Assembly: GCA_000403315.2 (NCBI GenBank)
Contig: KE159636.1
Location: forward strand, 1,207,358 to 1,271,357
DNA length: 64,000 nt
Reading direction: 5' to 3'
DNA from: Lachnospiraceae bacterium A2
GTDB lineage: Bacteria > Bacillota > Clostridia > Lachnospirales > Lachnospiraceae
Shown: positions 15,738 through 24,933 of the stretch, one piece after another
Position numbering within the stretch: the stretch's first letter is position 1
Layout of the letters: every line of letters starts with the position of its first letter
The notes under the pieces: generated by a model
Seen by the model: the letters and a program-made list of their open reading frames with translations, nothing else
Database searches by the model: none
What the model was told of the DNA's origin: nothing
Made by a program: the position numbers and the translations under genes

Positions 15738-17093
15738 ATGGGATTATTCAGCGGACTGTTCAGGGCGAGGGATGCGCCCCAGAACCGCACGTCGGGCAGC
15801 GCCTACAGCTTTTTCATGGGTGGCAGCACGAGCGGGAAAAGGGTAAACGAGCGTTCCTCCATGCAGATGACGGCGGTGTACTCCTGCGTCCGGATTCTTT
15901 CCGAGGCGGTGGCGGGGCTGCCGCTGCATTTTTACAGATATACGGATAACGGCGGGAAGGAAAAGGCGGCGGACCACCCGCTGTATTTTTTACTCCATGA
16001 TGAGCCGAACCCGGAGATGACTTCCTTCGTGTTCCGGGAAACGCTGATGACGCACCTGCTCCTGTGGGGCAACGCTTATTCGCAGATTATCCGAAACGGC
16101 AAGGGTGAGGTCATCGCACTGTACCCGCTGATGCCGGACAGGATGAATGTGGAGCGGGATTCCAAGGGGCAGCTTTATTACGAATACACGGTGAGCATGG
16201 ATGACGCGCCCACGGTAAAGGGCAGCACGGTCGTCCTGCCGCCCACGGAGGTGCTGCACATCCCCGGACTTGGCTTTGACGGGCTGGTGGGCTATTCCCC
16301 CATTGCCATGGCAAAGAACGCTATCGGGATGGCGATTGCCTGCGAGGAGTACGGGGCGAAGTTCTTCGCCAACGGCGCACAGCCGAGTGGCGTGCTGGAG
16401 CATCCGGGGACGCTGAAAGACCCGTCAAGGGTAAGGGAGAGCTGGCAGTCCACCTTCGGCGGCAGCCACAATGCCAACAAGGTGGCTGTTTTGGAGGAGG
16501 GGATGAAATATACACCGATTTCCATTTCCCCGGAACAGGCGCAGTTTCTGGAAACGAGGAAGTTCCAGATAAACGAGATAGCGAGGATTTTCCGTGTGCC
16601 TCCTCATATGGTGGGCGACCTGGAAAAGAGCAGTTTCTCCAACATTGAGCAGCAGAGCCTTGAGTTTGTGAAATACACCCTCGACCCATGGGTGTCCCGG
16701 TGGGAGCAGTCCATGGCGCGGTCTCTGATGACACCGGAGGAAAAGAAGCAGTATTTTGTGAAATTCAACGTGGACGGCCTGCTCCGGGGCGACTACCAGA
16801 GCCGCATGAACGGGTACGCCGTAGGGCGGCAGAACGGGTGGATGTCTGCAAACGACATCCGGGAGCTGGAGAACCTTGACCGTATCCCGGAGGAATTGGG
16901 AGGCGACCTGTATCTTATCAACGGAAACATGATGCCGCTTTCGATGTCAGGGGCGGCGTACCAGGAAGGGAAGGAGGAATCCAATGAAAACGAAGAAGTT
17001 CTGGAAGTGGAGGAACCAGGCGGAGGCGGGGACGGCTCCGGAGGAGAGGACTCTGTTTCTGAACGGCACCATCGCAGAGGAAAGCTGGTTTGA
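15738..17093 (+). CDS. Portal protein (HK97 family)
   Basis: A 451-residue protein from ATG 15738 (AAGGAGGG upstream). Typical HK97-portal features are the VYSCVRILSEAVAGLPLHFY start, DEPNPEMTSFVFRE, and the clip/wing segment GVLEHPG... FGGSHNANKVAVLEEG. The stem helix region is ETRKFQINEIARIFRVPPHMVGDL, with SFSNIEQQ after it. It forms the dodecameric DNA gate and docks the terminase. The acidic, Gly-rich tail (last ~37 residues) overlaps the start of the protease gene by 110 bases in another frame. Confidence 0.93.
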   Translation: MGLFSGLFRARDAPQNRTSGSAYSFFMGGSTSGKRVNERSSMQMTAVYSCVRILSEAVAGLPLHFYRYTDNGGKEKAADHPLYFLLHDEPNPEMTSFVFRETLMTHLLLWGNAYSQIIRNGKGEVIALYPLMPDRMNVERDSKGQLYYEYTVSMDDAPTVKGSTVVLPPTEVLHIPGLGFDGLVGYSPIAMAKNAIGMAIACEEYGAKFFANGAQPSGVLEHPGTLKDPSRVRESWQSTFGGSHNANKVAVLEEGMKYTPISISPEQAQFLETRKFQINEIARIFRVPPHMVGDLEKSSFSNIEQQSLEFVKYTLDPWVSRWEQSMARSLMTPEEKKQYFVKFNVDGLLRGDYQSRMNGYAVGRQNGWMSANDIRELENLDRIPEELGGDLYLINGNMMPLSMSGAAYQEGKEESNENEEVLEVEEPGGGGDGSGGEDSVSERHHRRGKLV

Positions 17094-17814
17094 CGATGAT
17101 GTCACGCCGCAGCTTTTCAAGGATGAGCTGAACAGCGGCACGGGCGACATTACCGTGTGGATCAACTCGCCGGGCGGCGACTGCGTGGCGGCGGCACAGA
17201 TCTACAATATGCTCTCCAACTACAAGGGCAAGGTGACTGTAAAAATAGACGGCATTGCTGCGTCGGCGGCATCCGTCATTGCCATGGCGGGCGACACCGT
17301 CCTGGTATCCCCGGTATCCATGCTGATGATCCACAATCCTGCCACCATCGCCTGGGGCGACCATGCCGAGATGCAGAAGGCCATTGATATGCTCTCCGAA
17401 GTGAAGGAGTCCATCATCAATGCCTATGTGTTAAAGACGGGGCTTTCCCGTCCGAAGCTGTCGCACCTTATGGACGCGGAAACATGGATGGATGCAAACA
17501 AGGCGGTGGAACTTGGCTTTGCGGATGAGATCATGACGCGGGCAAAGGCAGAGCCGGAAAAGGAGCCGGAGGAAGGCGAAGAGGATACGGGTGGGGAGGA
17601 AGATGAGGAAAAGAAGCTCCTGCCTTCCACAAGCTCCATGCTGTATTCCCGCAGGGCTGTTACCAATGCCCTGCTGAATAAAATGGCCGCCAAATATGGC
17701 GGGGAAAAACCGAAAGCAGATATCCAGGCGCAGGCACAAATCCCTGCTGCGGATACAGAAACCGGCCGTTCCGTGGACGCACTCATGGAGCGGCTTAATT
17801 TATTGAGACATTGA
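16984..17814 (+). CDS. ClpP-type prohead maturation protease
   Basis: A 276-residue serine protease of the S14 type. Candidate catalytic residues are Ser94 in GIAAS, His117 in MLMIHNP and Asp181 in LGFADEI. The oxyanion loop NSPGGDCVAAAQ lies near residue 60. The C-terminal ~85 residues are acidic and low in complexity, and are likely the scaffold-like part. It cleaves capsid precursors during prohead maturation. It starts inside the portal gene behind GGAAGGAGG, an unusually long but plausible 110-base overlap, and ends 16 bases before the capsid gene. Confidence 0.92.
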   Translation: MKTKKFWKWRNQAEAGTAPEERTLFLNGTIAEESWFDDDVTPQLFKDELNSGTGDITVWINSPGGDCVAAAQIYNMLSNYKGKVTVKIDGIAASAASVIAMAGDTVLVSPVSMLMIHNPATIAWGDHAEMQKAIDMLSEVKESIINAYVLKTGLSRPKLSHLMDAETWMDANKAVELGFADEIMTRAKAEPEKEPEEGEEDTGGEEDEEKKLLPSTSSMLYSRRAVTNALLNKMAAKYGGEKPKADIQAQAQIPAADTETGRSVDALMERLNLLRH

Positions 17815-17830
17815 GAAGGAGGATTTCATT

Positions 17831-19048
17831 ATGACGATTCTTGAACTGCGTGAGAAACGCGCGAAGGCATGGGAGGCGGCAAAGGCATTTTTAGATTCCC
17901 ACAGGAAGGAGAACGGCATCCTTTCCGCAGAGGATGACGCCGCATACACGAAGATGGAGCAGGAGATCACCGACCTTGGGAAAGAGATCGCAAGGCTGGA
18001 GCGGCAGGAGGCATTGGATGCGGAACTGAACCGCCCGGTAAACAAGCCCCTCACGGGGAAGCCGGGCTGCGGGGAGGACACGGACGGGGAGGACACGACG
18101 GGGCGTGCTTCTGATGATTACCGGAAGAACTTCTGGAACGCCATGCGCTCCAAGGCACCGATGCCGAACGTGACCAATGCCCTGCAGGTAGGCACGGACT
18201 CCGAGGGCGGCTACCTGGTGCCAGATGAGTACGAGCGCACACTGGTGGAGGCGCTGGAGGAAGAGAACATCTTCCGCCAGATGGCGAAGGTGATAAAGAC
18301 CTCCAGCGGCGACCGCAAGATTCCCGTTGTTGCGTCCAAGGGTACGGCGTCATGGATTGACGAGGAGGGCGCATACCCGGAGAGCGACGATTCCTTCGGG
18401 CAGGTTTCCATCGGGGCTTACAAGCTGGGCACCATGATCAAGGTTTCCGAGGAGCTGTTGAACGACAGCGTGTTTGACCTGCAGTCCTATATCTCCCGCG
18501 AGTTTGCCCGCCGCATCGGGGCGAAGGAAGAGGAGGCGTTCTTCACGGGGGACGGCAAGGGCAAGCCCCTGGGTGTGCTTGCGGCAACAGGCGGCGCGGA
18601 AACGGGAGTGACTGCGGCATCTGCTACGGCAGTGACGGCGGATGAACTGATGGATTTATATTATTCGCTGAAATCCCCGTACCGCAAGAAATCCGTGTGG
18701 GTGTTAAATGACTCCACCATCAAGGCCATCCGCAAGCTGAAGGACAATAACGGGCAGTACCTGTGGCAGCCGTCCCTGACTGCCGGGGCGCCGGACATGA
18801 TCTTAGGCCGCCCCATCAAGACCTCGGCGTATATGCCGGCCATTGCCGCAGGCGCAAAGACCATCGCTTTCGGTGATTTTTCCTATTACTGGATCGCTGA
18901 CAGGCAGGGGCGCAGCTTCAAGCGTCTGAATGAGCTGTTCGCAGCCACCGGGCAGGTGGGCTTCCTCGCCTCGCAGCGTGTGGACGGGAAGATGATCCTT
19001 GCGGAAGCAGTGAAGGTGCTGGTGCAGAAGGCCGCATCCGCAGGTTAA
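17831..19048 (+). CDS. Major capsid protein (HK97 fold)
   Basis: A 405-residue protein behind GAAGGAGG. The first ~100 residues are the helical delta domain (LELREKRAKAWEAAKAFL; EQEITDLGKEIARLERQ), normally removed by the protease. The core starts near residue 115 with the family pattern VGTDSEGGYLVPDEY and continues with DRKIPVV, then SDDSFGQVSIGAYKLGTMIK and FFTGDGKGKPLGVL. The end has AFGDFSYYWIADRQG and FLASQRVDGK. These are standard landmarks of Firmicutes siphophage capsids. Confidence 0.95.
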   Translation: MTILELREKRAKAWEAAKAFLDSHRKENGILSAEDDAAYTKMEQEITDLGKEIARLERQEALDAELNRPVNKPLTGKPGCGEDTDGEDTTGRASDDYRKNFWNAMRSKAPMPNVTNALQVGTDSEGGYLVPDEYERTLVEALEEENIFRQMAKVIKTSSGDRKIPVVASKGTASWIDEEGAYPESDDSFGQVSIGAYKLGTMIKVSEELLNDSVFDLQSYISREFARRIGAKEEEAFFTGDGKGKPLGVLAATGGAETGVTAASATAVTADELMDLYYSLKSPYRKKSVWVLNDSTIKAIRKLKDNNGQYLWQPSLTAGAPDMILGRPIKTSAYMPAIAAGAKTIAFGDFSYYWIADRQGRSFKRLNELFAATGQVGFLASQRVDGKMILAEAVKVLVQKAASAG

Positions 19049-19068
19049 TGAAAGGGGGCGCTGCAGGC

Positions 19069-19344
19069 ATGGTGGTGGCATTGGAAGAAATGAAGAATTA
19101 CCTCCGTGTGGATTATGACGAGGACGATGCCCTGATTGAAAGCATGGTCAGGGCATCGGAAAAAATCTGCATGGATGTGGCGAGGATGGATTCTGTGGAT
19201 GAATTTTATGCTGTGGAAAATGCAAAAATGGCTGTCCTGTATGCCGCAGCTTACCTTTACGAACACCGGGAGGAGGCTGACCACCACGCCATGATGCTGA
19301 CGCTGCGGGCGCTCCTTTCCGGCAGCCGGAAGGAGGCGTTCTGA
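19069..19344 (+). CDS. Head-tail connector (gp6-like)
   Basis: A 91-residue protein. ATG 19069 is chosen for the AAAGGGGG ten bases upstream; an in-frame ATG at 19048 overlaps the capsid stop. The pattern LEEMKNYLRVDYDEDDALIE, followed by a helix ending in YAAAYLYEHRE, is diagnostic of the gp6/YqbG-type connector that binds under the portal ring. The stop overlaps the next start (TGATGG). Confidence 0.85.
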   Translation: MVVALEEMKNYLRVDYDEDDALIESMVRASEKICMDVARMDSVDEFYAVENAKMAVLYAAAYLYEHREEADHHAMMLTLRALLSGSRKEAF

Positions 19345-19685
19345 TGGAGGTTTCCCTTTTGAATGTCCGCATCACCTTCCAGAAGAATGCCGTAGAGGTG
19401 GATGGCATCGGCAACCACAGAAACACATGGACAGATTATTATTCCTGCCACGCCACGGCAGGCGGCGAGGCGGGGAAGCAGACCAGTGAAACGGATGTGG
19501 CCGGGACTGTGGCGGATGAATCGGATGTTTCGTTTACTGTCCGCTGGTGCAGGAAGGCGTCCGTGATTGATTCCACAGGATACCGGGTGGTATTTGGCGG
19601 GGAACTGTACGACATCCTCGCCATCGACCACATGAACTATAAAAAGAAAAGTATCAAATTCAAGTGCAGGAAAGCGAGGCGGTGA
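19344..19685 (+). CDS. Head-tail adaptor (head closure) protein
   Basis: A 113-residue beta-rich protein in the position of the SPP1 gp16-like stopper. Matching features are VRITFQKNAVEVDGIGN, WTDYYSCHA, VSFTVRWC and the closing segment FGGELYDILAIDHMNYKKKSIKF. It closes the neck after packaging. It is translationally coupled to the genes on both sides. Confidence 0.75.
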   Translation: MEVSLLNVRITFQKNAVEVDGIGNHRNTWTDYYSCHATAGGEAGKQTSETDVAGTVADESDVSFTVRWCRKASVIDSTGYRVVFGGELYDILAIDHMNYKKKSIKFKCRKARR

Positions 19686-19687
19686 CG

Positions 19688-20068
19688 ATGGCGAACGGCG
19701 TATCGATTGACCGGATGGCGGAGGAGATCATGAAAGGGCTGACGGAATATGCGGACCTTGCCACGGAGGATGTGAAAAAGGCGGTGAAGAAAGCCGGGAC
19801 AGCGGTGCGGAAGGACATTGAAGCCAACGCGCCGAAGGACACCGGGAAGTATGCGAAATCATGGGCGGTGAAGACCACGAAGGAAACCTCCAATTCACTG
19901 GAGGTGACGGTGCATTCCAGGAACCGCTACCAACTGACGCACCTCCTGGAACATGGCCATGCCAAGAGGGGCGGCGGGCGCGTCCCGGCAAAGCCGCATA
20001 TCGCAGCGGCGGAGCAGGCCGGCACCCGGCAGCTTGAAAAAGAGATACAGAAAGCATTGGAGGGATAG
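19688..20068 (+). CDS. Neck/tail-joining protein (HK97 gp10-like)
   Basis: A 126-residue protein starting 2 bases after the previous stop. It has a charged N-terminal helix, then EANAPKDTGKYAKSWAV, LLEHGHAKRGGGRVPAKPHI and a terminal helix ending EKEIQKALEG. This TG.. / LE.GH / PHI.A pattern is the gp10 family signature. It joins head and tail. Confidence 0.85.
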   Translation: MANGVSIDRMAEEIMKGLTEYADLATEDVKKAVKKAGTAVRKDIEANAPKDTGKYAKSWAVKTTKETSNSLEVTVHSRNRYQLTHLLEHGHAKRGGGRVPAKPHIAAAEQAGTRQLEKEIQKALEG

Positions 20069-20071
20069 GCT

Positions 20072-20410
20072 TTGAAAACATTGATTGCGCTTTTGAAGGA
20101 AACCGGCATCCCCTTCGCCTATGACCATTTTGCGGAGGGGGAATCGCCGGAGCCGCCGTTTGTCTGCTACCTCCTGCCTCAGAGCGACAATTTCGCCGCT
20201 GACGGCATGGTGTACTTCAAGGCAAGCGGCGTGAAGATAGAACTGTACACCGACACCAAGGACCCGTCGGTGGAGAAGAAACTGGAGGACGCGCTGGATA
20301 AGCGGCGCATCTTCTACAACAAGTCGGAGGTCTGGATTGCCAGCGAGAAGCTGTACGAGGTCCTCTACCAGTTTGACATGGAGGTGGTTTACGATGCCGA
20401 AGAAGAATAA
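20072..20410 (+). CDS. Tail terminator-like protein
   Basis: A 112-residue protein beginning at TTG behind GGAGGGAT. It has IPFAYDHFAEGESPEPPFVCYL, IELYTDTKDPSVEKKLEDAL and a closing amphipathic strand (YEVLYQFDMEVVY). Size, order and pattern fit the tail-completion protein that caps the tail tube. It overlaps the tail tube gene by 17 bases. Confidence 0.7.
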   Translation: MKTLIALLKETGIPFAYDHFAEGESPEPPFVCYLLPQSDNFAADGMVYFKASGVKIELYTDTKDPSVEKKLEDALDKRRIFYNKSEVWIASEKLYEVLYQFDMEVVYDAEEE

Positions 20411-21023
20411 AGTGAAATTCAATATCTGCAACGTGCATTACGCGCTGCTGACGCTGGGGACGGACGGGGCGGTGTCCTTTGGCACGCCTGTTGCGATGCC
20501 CGGCGCAGTTTCCCTTTCCCTGGACCCCAACGGCGAGCCGAGCAATTTTTATGCGGACGGCTACGCTTATTACACGGTCAGCAACAACATGGGCTACGAG
20601 GGAGATTTGGAGCTTGCCATGGTTCCGGAGAGCTTCCGCACCGATGTGCTGAAGGAGGCTCTGGATGAGAACAAGGTGCTTTTAGAGAACGCCAACGCGG
20701 AAACGGAGAATTTCGCCCTGCTGTTCGAGTTTGACGGCGATGTGCGGAAAATCCGCCATGTGCTGTACAACTGCTCGGCGGCGCGCCCGACCATTGAGTC
20801 CCAGACCAATGAGGACGAGATCGAGGTGCAGACCGAGACGCTCTCCCTTACGGCGGCGCCCCTGGCGAGCGGCTATGTGAAGGCAAAGACCGGGGACAGC
20901 ACCACGGAGGAAGTCTATCAGAACTGGTATAAAAGCGTGTATCTGCCGGAGGCAGCATCGGGCGGCACACCCGGAAATGATACAGAAAATAGCGGCACAG
21001 TTGATATGGAAGGGGAGGGATAA
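20394..21023 (+). CDS. Major tail (tube) protein
   Basis: A 209-residue protein, starting at ATG 20394 inside the previous gene. The segments KVKFNICNVHYALLT, GAVSLSLDPNGEPSNFYADG and NNMGYEGDLELAMVP match the phage major tail protein family of Firmicutes siphophages. The last ~25 residues are a Gly/Ser/Thr-rich tail. It polymerises into the tail tube around the tape measure. Confidence 0.85.
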   Translation: MPKKNKVKFNICNVHYALLTLGTDGAVSFGTPVAMPGAVSLSLDPNGEPSNFYADGYAYYTVSNNMGYEGDLELAMVPESFRTDVLKEALDENKVLLENANAETENFALLFEFDGDVRKIRHVLYNCSAARPTIESQTNEDEIEVQTETLSLTAAPLASGYVKAKTGDSTTEEVYQNWYKSVYLPEAASGGTPGNDTENSGTVDMEGEG

Positions 21024-21026
21024 CTT

Positions 21027-21404
21027 ATGAGCATGAAACAGAATATCGAGATTGACGGGAAGCAGGTGCCTTTCAGGGCATCCGCAGCCATCCCGCGCAT
21101 TTACCGGATGAAGTTCCACCGGGATATCTACAAGGATTTAAGGAGCCTTGAGAAATCCATCGGTGACGGGGATGAGGAGAGTTCCAACCTGGATTTATTT
21201 TCCCTGGAGATGTTCGAGAACATCGCCTATGTGATGGCGAAACACGCAGACCCCGGCATCCCCGACAGCCCGGAGGAATGGCTGGACGAATTTAACACTT
21301 TCTCCATCTACCAGGTGCTTCCAAAGCTGATCCAGTTATGGGGGCTGAACGTGCAGACGGATGTCCAGTCTAAAAAAAACTTCGCCCGACTGACCGGGAA
21401 ATGA
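21027..21404 (+). CDS. Tail assembly chaperone, upstream frame (gpG-like)
   Basis: A 125-residue protein between tube and tape-measure genes, the invariant place of the tail chaperone. The sequence is helical (IPRIYRMKFHRDIYKDL; FENIAYVMAKHADPGI; IYQVLPKLIQLWGLN). Near its end the codons AAA AAA AAC contain a slippery heptamer, and a second frame continues downstream. The long form (G-GT type) would be made by -1 frameshifting, as in lambda and many siphophages. Confidence 0.8.
   Translation: MSMKQNIEIDGKQVPFRASAAIPRIYRMKFHRDIYKDLRSLEKSIGDGDEESSNLDLFSLEMFENIAYVMAKHADPGIPDSPEEWLDEFNTFSIYQVLPKLIQLWGLNVQTDVQSKKNFARLTGK
21374..21380 (+). other. Probable programmed -1 frameshift site
   Basis: The heptamer A AAA AAC sits in the correct phase at the end of the upstream chaperone frame. 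Slipping back one base gives a frame without stops that reads into the 55-residue ORF at 21401-21568. The upstream product would otherwise end at the TGA at 21402. Confidence 0.75.
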
Positions 21405-21568
21405 CAACGCCGCTGTTCCTGCTCCGCTGTGTGCAGCTTGGGCTTTCCATCCGTGACCTTGACCTTCTAACCATCGGCATGGTCAATGATATGTTCGCGG
21501 AGAGCAGGAACGACGAATACAAGGGCTATAAGGAAATCGCTACCCAGGAGGATTTCGACCGCTTTTAG
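21401..21568 (+). CDS. Tail assembly chaperone, downstream frame (gpT-like)
   Basis: A 55-residue frame starting with MTTPLFLLRCVQLGLSIRDL, overlapping the stop of the upstream chaperone (ATGA). The helix set and its position just before the tape measure fit the T part of the chaperone. It is likely made mainly as the C-terminal extension through the slippery site. A separate start at this ATG is possible but has no good ribosome binding site. Confidence 0.75.
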   Translation: MTTPLFLLRCVQLGLSIRDLDLLTIGMVNDMFAESRNDEYKGYKEIATQEDFDRF

Positions 21569-21620
21569 GCGGCGTCCCCCTGGGTTTATTTCTGCATTTT
21601 AACAGGAAGGGGTGTCCGCC

Positions 21621-24479
21621 GTGGCGAATAGAATCAAGGGTATCACTGTTGAGATCGGCGGGGATACCACAAAACTACAGACCGCATTAAAGGGAGTCAA
21701 TTCCTCCATCCGGGATACGCAGTCGCAGCTTAAGGATGTGGAGAAACTCTTAAAATTAGACCCCGGCAACACGGAGCTGCTGGCCCAGAAGCACAGGCTT
21801 CTGGGCGAGGCTGTGGCAGGGACGAAGGAAAAGCTGGAAACCTTAAAGACCGCCGCAGAGCAGGCAAATACGGCTCTTGCCAATGGGGAGATCACGCAGG
21901 ACCAGTACGATGCCCTCCAGAGGGAGATCATCGAAACGGAAAACAATCTGCGTGACCTGGAGCGGCTGGCAGGGCAGTCCGCTGTGGCATTGCAGAAAAT
22001 CGCCGCCACGGGGGAAAAGCTGAAGACTGTGGGGGATAACATTTCCTCCGCAGGACAGAAGCTGCTCCCCGTCACGGCGGGCGTGACCGCCCTCGGTACA
22101 GCGGCAGTCAGCACGGCGGCAAATTTTGAGTCGTCTATGTCGCAGGTGCAGGCGACCATGGGCATCACGAAGGACGCCATGTCCACGGTCAACGGCGAGA
22201 GCGTCAATACAATGGATACGCTTTCCGCACTGGCAAAGAAGATGGGCAGCGAGACGGCCTTCTCCGCTTCGGAGTGCGCGGAGGCTTTGAACTACCTTGC
22301 CCTTGCCGGGTACGACACGCAGCAGATGTGCGACACGCTCCCCACCGTCTTAAACCTTGCGGCGGCCGGCGGCATTGACCTTGCGGCGGCATCGGACATG
22401 GTGACGGATGCCATGTCCGCCCTGGGCATGGGCGTGGATGAGGCAGGGACGATGGTGGACCAGATGGCGAAGACCGCCTCCACCACCAACACCTCCGTGG
22501 CGCAGCTCGGCGAGGGAATTCTTACCATCGGCGCAACTGCAAAGACTGTGAAGGGCGGCACGGCGGAGCTGAACACGGCACTTGGCATCCTCGCCAACAA
22601 CGGCATCAAGGGTGCGGAGGGCGGCACACATCTGCGTAACGTCATCCTCTCCCTGCAGAACCCCACCGACAAGGCGGCCGCCTGCATGGAGCAGCTTGGT
22701 CTGGATGTTTACGATTCCGAGGGGAATATGCGCTCCCTCAATGACATCCTCGGAGACCTGAACACGAGCATGGACGGCATGACGGCGGCGGAGAAGTCCA
22801 ACATCATCGGGCAGATTTTCAACAAGACCGACCTGTCCTCCGTGAATGCCCTGCTTGCCAACACGGGAAGCACATGGGATGACCTGCAGCAGTCCATCAT
22901 TGACAGCGGCGGTGCGGCGCAGCAGATGGCGGACACACAGCTTGACAACCTGCAGGGGCAGATCACGATTTTAAAGTCAGCCTTGGAAGGGCTGGCTATT
23001 TCTTTTGGGGAGCTTCTGCTGCCCGCCATCAAAATGATTGTCGGATGGGTGCAGAAGTTCGTGGACTGGCTGAACGGCATGGACGAGGGGACGAAGAAAG
23101 TGGTGACTACCATCGCGCTCCTTGCGGCGGCTCTTGGGCCGGTGCTGATTGTCATCGGGAAAGTGGTGTCTGCGGTCGGCACGATTATGACCATAGTGCC
23201 GAAGGTGGCAGGAGTCATCAATACGGTAAAGACCGCTTTCGCCGCCTTAAACACCACCATGCTTGCCAATCCCATATTCCTCATTATCGCAGCGATTACG
23301 GCACTGGTGGCGGCATTTATTTATCTGTGGAACACAAATGAGGATTTCCGGCAGTTCTGGATCAACCTCTGGGAAAATGTGAAAGAGGTCGCCATTGCCG
23401 TATGGGAGGCAATCAAAAACTTCTTCACGGCGGCATGGGAGGCCATTTCCTCCACAGCGCAGGCGGTGTGGAACGGGATCAAGGATTTCTTTTCCGGGCT
23501 GTGGGAAGGGATAAAAACCATATTCAGTACAGTGGTGGAAGTGATTAAGACCATCATCACCACCTATTTCAATATTTACAAAACCATCATCACAACGGTG
23601 CTGAATGCAATAAAGACGGTGTTCACGACCATATGGAACGGGATAAAGACTGTGGTCACCACGGTGGTGACGGCAATCCAGACCTTTATCACCACGGCAT
23701 GGAACGCCATCAAAAATACAGTCACAACGGTGCTGAATGCGATAAAGACGGTCATCACCACGGTGTGGAATGCCATCAAGTCCGCTGTTACTTCTGTCGT
23801 GAACGGGATTAAATCCACAATTACCTCTGTGTGGAATGGCATCAAATCCACGGTTTCAAGTGTGGTGAACAGCATTAAAAATACGGTCACTACGGTGTTC
23901 AACAATATATGGAGCGGCATAAAGGGAACGATGGGGAAAATCGTGTCCTCCATCAAGGAAGGATTCAATAACGCCATCAGCTTCATTACGAGCCTCCCGT
24001 CCAAAGCCCTGCAGTGGGGCAAGGACATGATCATGGGCATTGTGAACGGCATCAAAAGCTGCATCGGAGCCGTGGGCGATGCCGTGAGCAGCGTGGCGAA
24101 TAAGATCAAGTCCTTCCTGCACTTCTCCGTGCCGGACGAAGGACCGCTGACCGATTACGAGAGCTGGATGCCGGACTTCATGAAGGGGCTGGCAAAGGGC
24201 ATCGAGGACAGCAAGGGCATGGTGGCAAAGGCAATGGACGGCGTGGCGGCGGATATGGTCCTGAACCCTTCCGCAGCCATCCAGATGCAGGGCGGCGGCA
24301 GCGTGTCCGGGGATTCCGTAAACGAACTTTTAAGCGGCCTCAGGGAGATGTTCTCCGGCCTGCAGGGGATGGCAGGCGGCGGGACCATCTGCATCCCCGT
24401 GTATGTCGGCGGGACGCTGTTAGATGAAGTGGTGGTGGACGCGCAGACAAGGCAGAACTTAAGGTCGGGAGGGAGGTAA
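21621..24479 (+). CDS. Tape measure protein
   Basis: A 952-residue protein, starting at GTG 21621 behind AGGAAGGGG. The N-terminus GITVEIGGDTTKLQTALKG is the common opening of Firmicutes tape measures, followed by a long coiled coil to ~140. Residues ~170-430 are the TP901-type core domain with SAALNYLALAG-like and EGGTHLRNVILSLQNP segments. Hydrophobic helices lie near 490-575. Residues ~640-770 form a repeat array with a period near 11 (TVWNAIK-type units alternating with VTTVV). It sets tail length and helps DNA entry. Confidence 0.93.
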   Translation: MANRIKGITVEIGGDTTKLQTALKGVNSSIRDTQSQLKDVEKLLKLDPGNTELLAQKHRLLGEAVAGTKEKLETLKTAAEQANTALANGEITQDQYDALQREIIETENNLRDLERLAGQSAVALQKIAATGEKLKTVGDNISSAGQKLLPVTAGVTALGTAAVSTAANFESSMSQVQATMGITKDAMSTVNGESVNTMDTLSALAKKMGSETAFSASECAEALNYLALAGYDTQQMCDTLPTVLNLAAAGGIDLAAASDMVTDAMSALGMGVDEAGTMVDQMAKTASTTNTSVAQLGEGILTIGATAKTVKGGTAELNTALGILANNGIKGAEGGTHLRNVILSLQNPTDKAAACMEQLGLDVYDSEGNMRSLNDILGDLNTSMDGMTAAEKSNIIGQIFNKTDLSSVNALLANTGSTWDDLQQSIIDSGGAAQQMADTQLDNLQGQITILKSALEGLAISFGELLLPAIKMIVGWVQKFVDWLNGMDEGTKKVVTTIALLAAALGPVLIVIGKVVSAVGTIMTIVPKVAGVINTVKTAFAALNTTMLANPIFLIIAAITALVAAFIYLWNTNEDFRQFWINLWENVKEVAIAVWEAIKNFFTAAWEAISSTAQAVWNGIKDFFSGLWEGIKTIFSTVVEVIKTIITTYFNIYKTIITTVLNAIKTVFTTIWNGIKTVVTTVVTAIQTFITTAWNAIKNTVTTVLNAIKTVITTVWNAIKSAVTSVVNGIKSTITSVWNGIKSTVSSVVNSIKNTVTTVFNNIWSGIKGTMGKIVSSIKEGFNNAISFITSLPSKALQWGKDMIMGIVNGIKSCIGAVGDAVSSVANKIKSFLHFSVPDEGPLTDYESWMPDFMKGLAKGIEDSKGMVAKAMDGVAADMVLNPSAAIQMQGGGSVSGDSVNELLSGLREMFSGLQGMAGGGTICIPVYVGGTLLDEVVVDAQTRQNLRSGGR

Positions 24480-24485
24480 GGCGGC

Positions 24486-24848
24486 ATGGCTTTTATACAG
24501 TATTTAAAATTGGACGGGGTGCCGCTCCCGCTGCCGGACTCCTACGAGGTGCAGATGAGCGATGTGGAGGCGGATTCCGGCGGCGAGACGGAGGCCGGGA
24601 CCACGCAGAGGGACGTGGTGAGGATGGGCGTGGTGTCCATCCCCGCCGCGTTTTCCGTTTCCCCGAAATGGCTTAAGGCCCTGACAGGGTTCAAACAGAA
24701 GGAGAAGCTGACTGTGGATTATTTTGACACGGAGACGCTTGAGATAAAACAGACGGAAATGTTCATTGACGGCTACAAGGCAAGCCTTGTGAAAGACACA
24801 TCCTATAAGGGATTGTGGAAAGTGTCGTTTACTTTGAAAGAATTTTAG
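24486..24848 (+). CDS. Tail protein (DUF6711-like)
   Basis: A 120-residue protein 6 bases after the tape measure. It has YLKLDGVPLPLPDSYEV, RDVVRMGVVSIPAAF and a C-terminal LWKVSFTLKEF, in the position of a small distal tail or baseplate protein. In the uninterrupted phage it would be followed directly by the large tail protein now at 27663. An IS and an AT-rich gene now intervene. Confidence 0.6.
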   Translation: MAFIQYLKLDGVPLPLPDSYEVQMSDVEADSGGETEAGTTQRDVVRMGVVSIPAAFSVSPKWLKALTGFKQKEKLTVDYFDTETLEIKQTEMFIDGYKASLVKDTSYKGLWKVSFTLKEF

Positions 24849-24884
24849 ATACAAATAATGGGTGATTTTTTGTGGGATATTTTG

Positions 24885-24890
24885 TATAAT
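24885..24890 (+). promoter_or_regulatory. Candidate promoter of the DUF2971 gene (-10 TATAAT)
   Basis: The AT-rich gap after the tail gene holds a perfect TATAAT (24885-24890); upstream bases give only a weak -35. Without the IS, this -10 would be about 75 bases from the DUF2971 start. The IS now lies between them. Confidence 0.35.
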
Positions 24891-24933
24891 GAAAAACATA
24901 TGAGTTCATCAAAACAAAATTATTTTAATATTG

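Noticed and set aside
23540..23900. Regular short repeats that could be mistaken for a CRISPR or tandem-repeat array
   Set aside because: They are imperfect, in frame, and encode the helical repeats of the tape measure protein; no constant repeat and unique spacer pattern is present.
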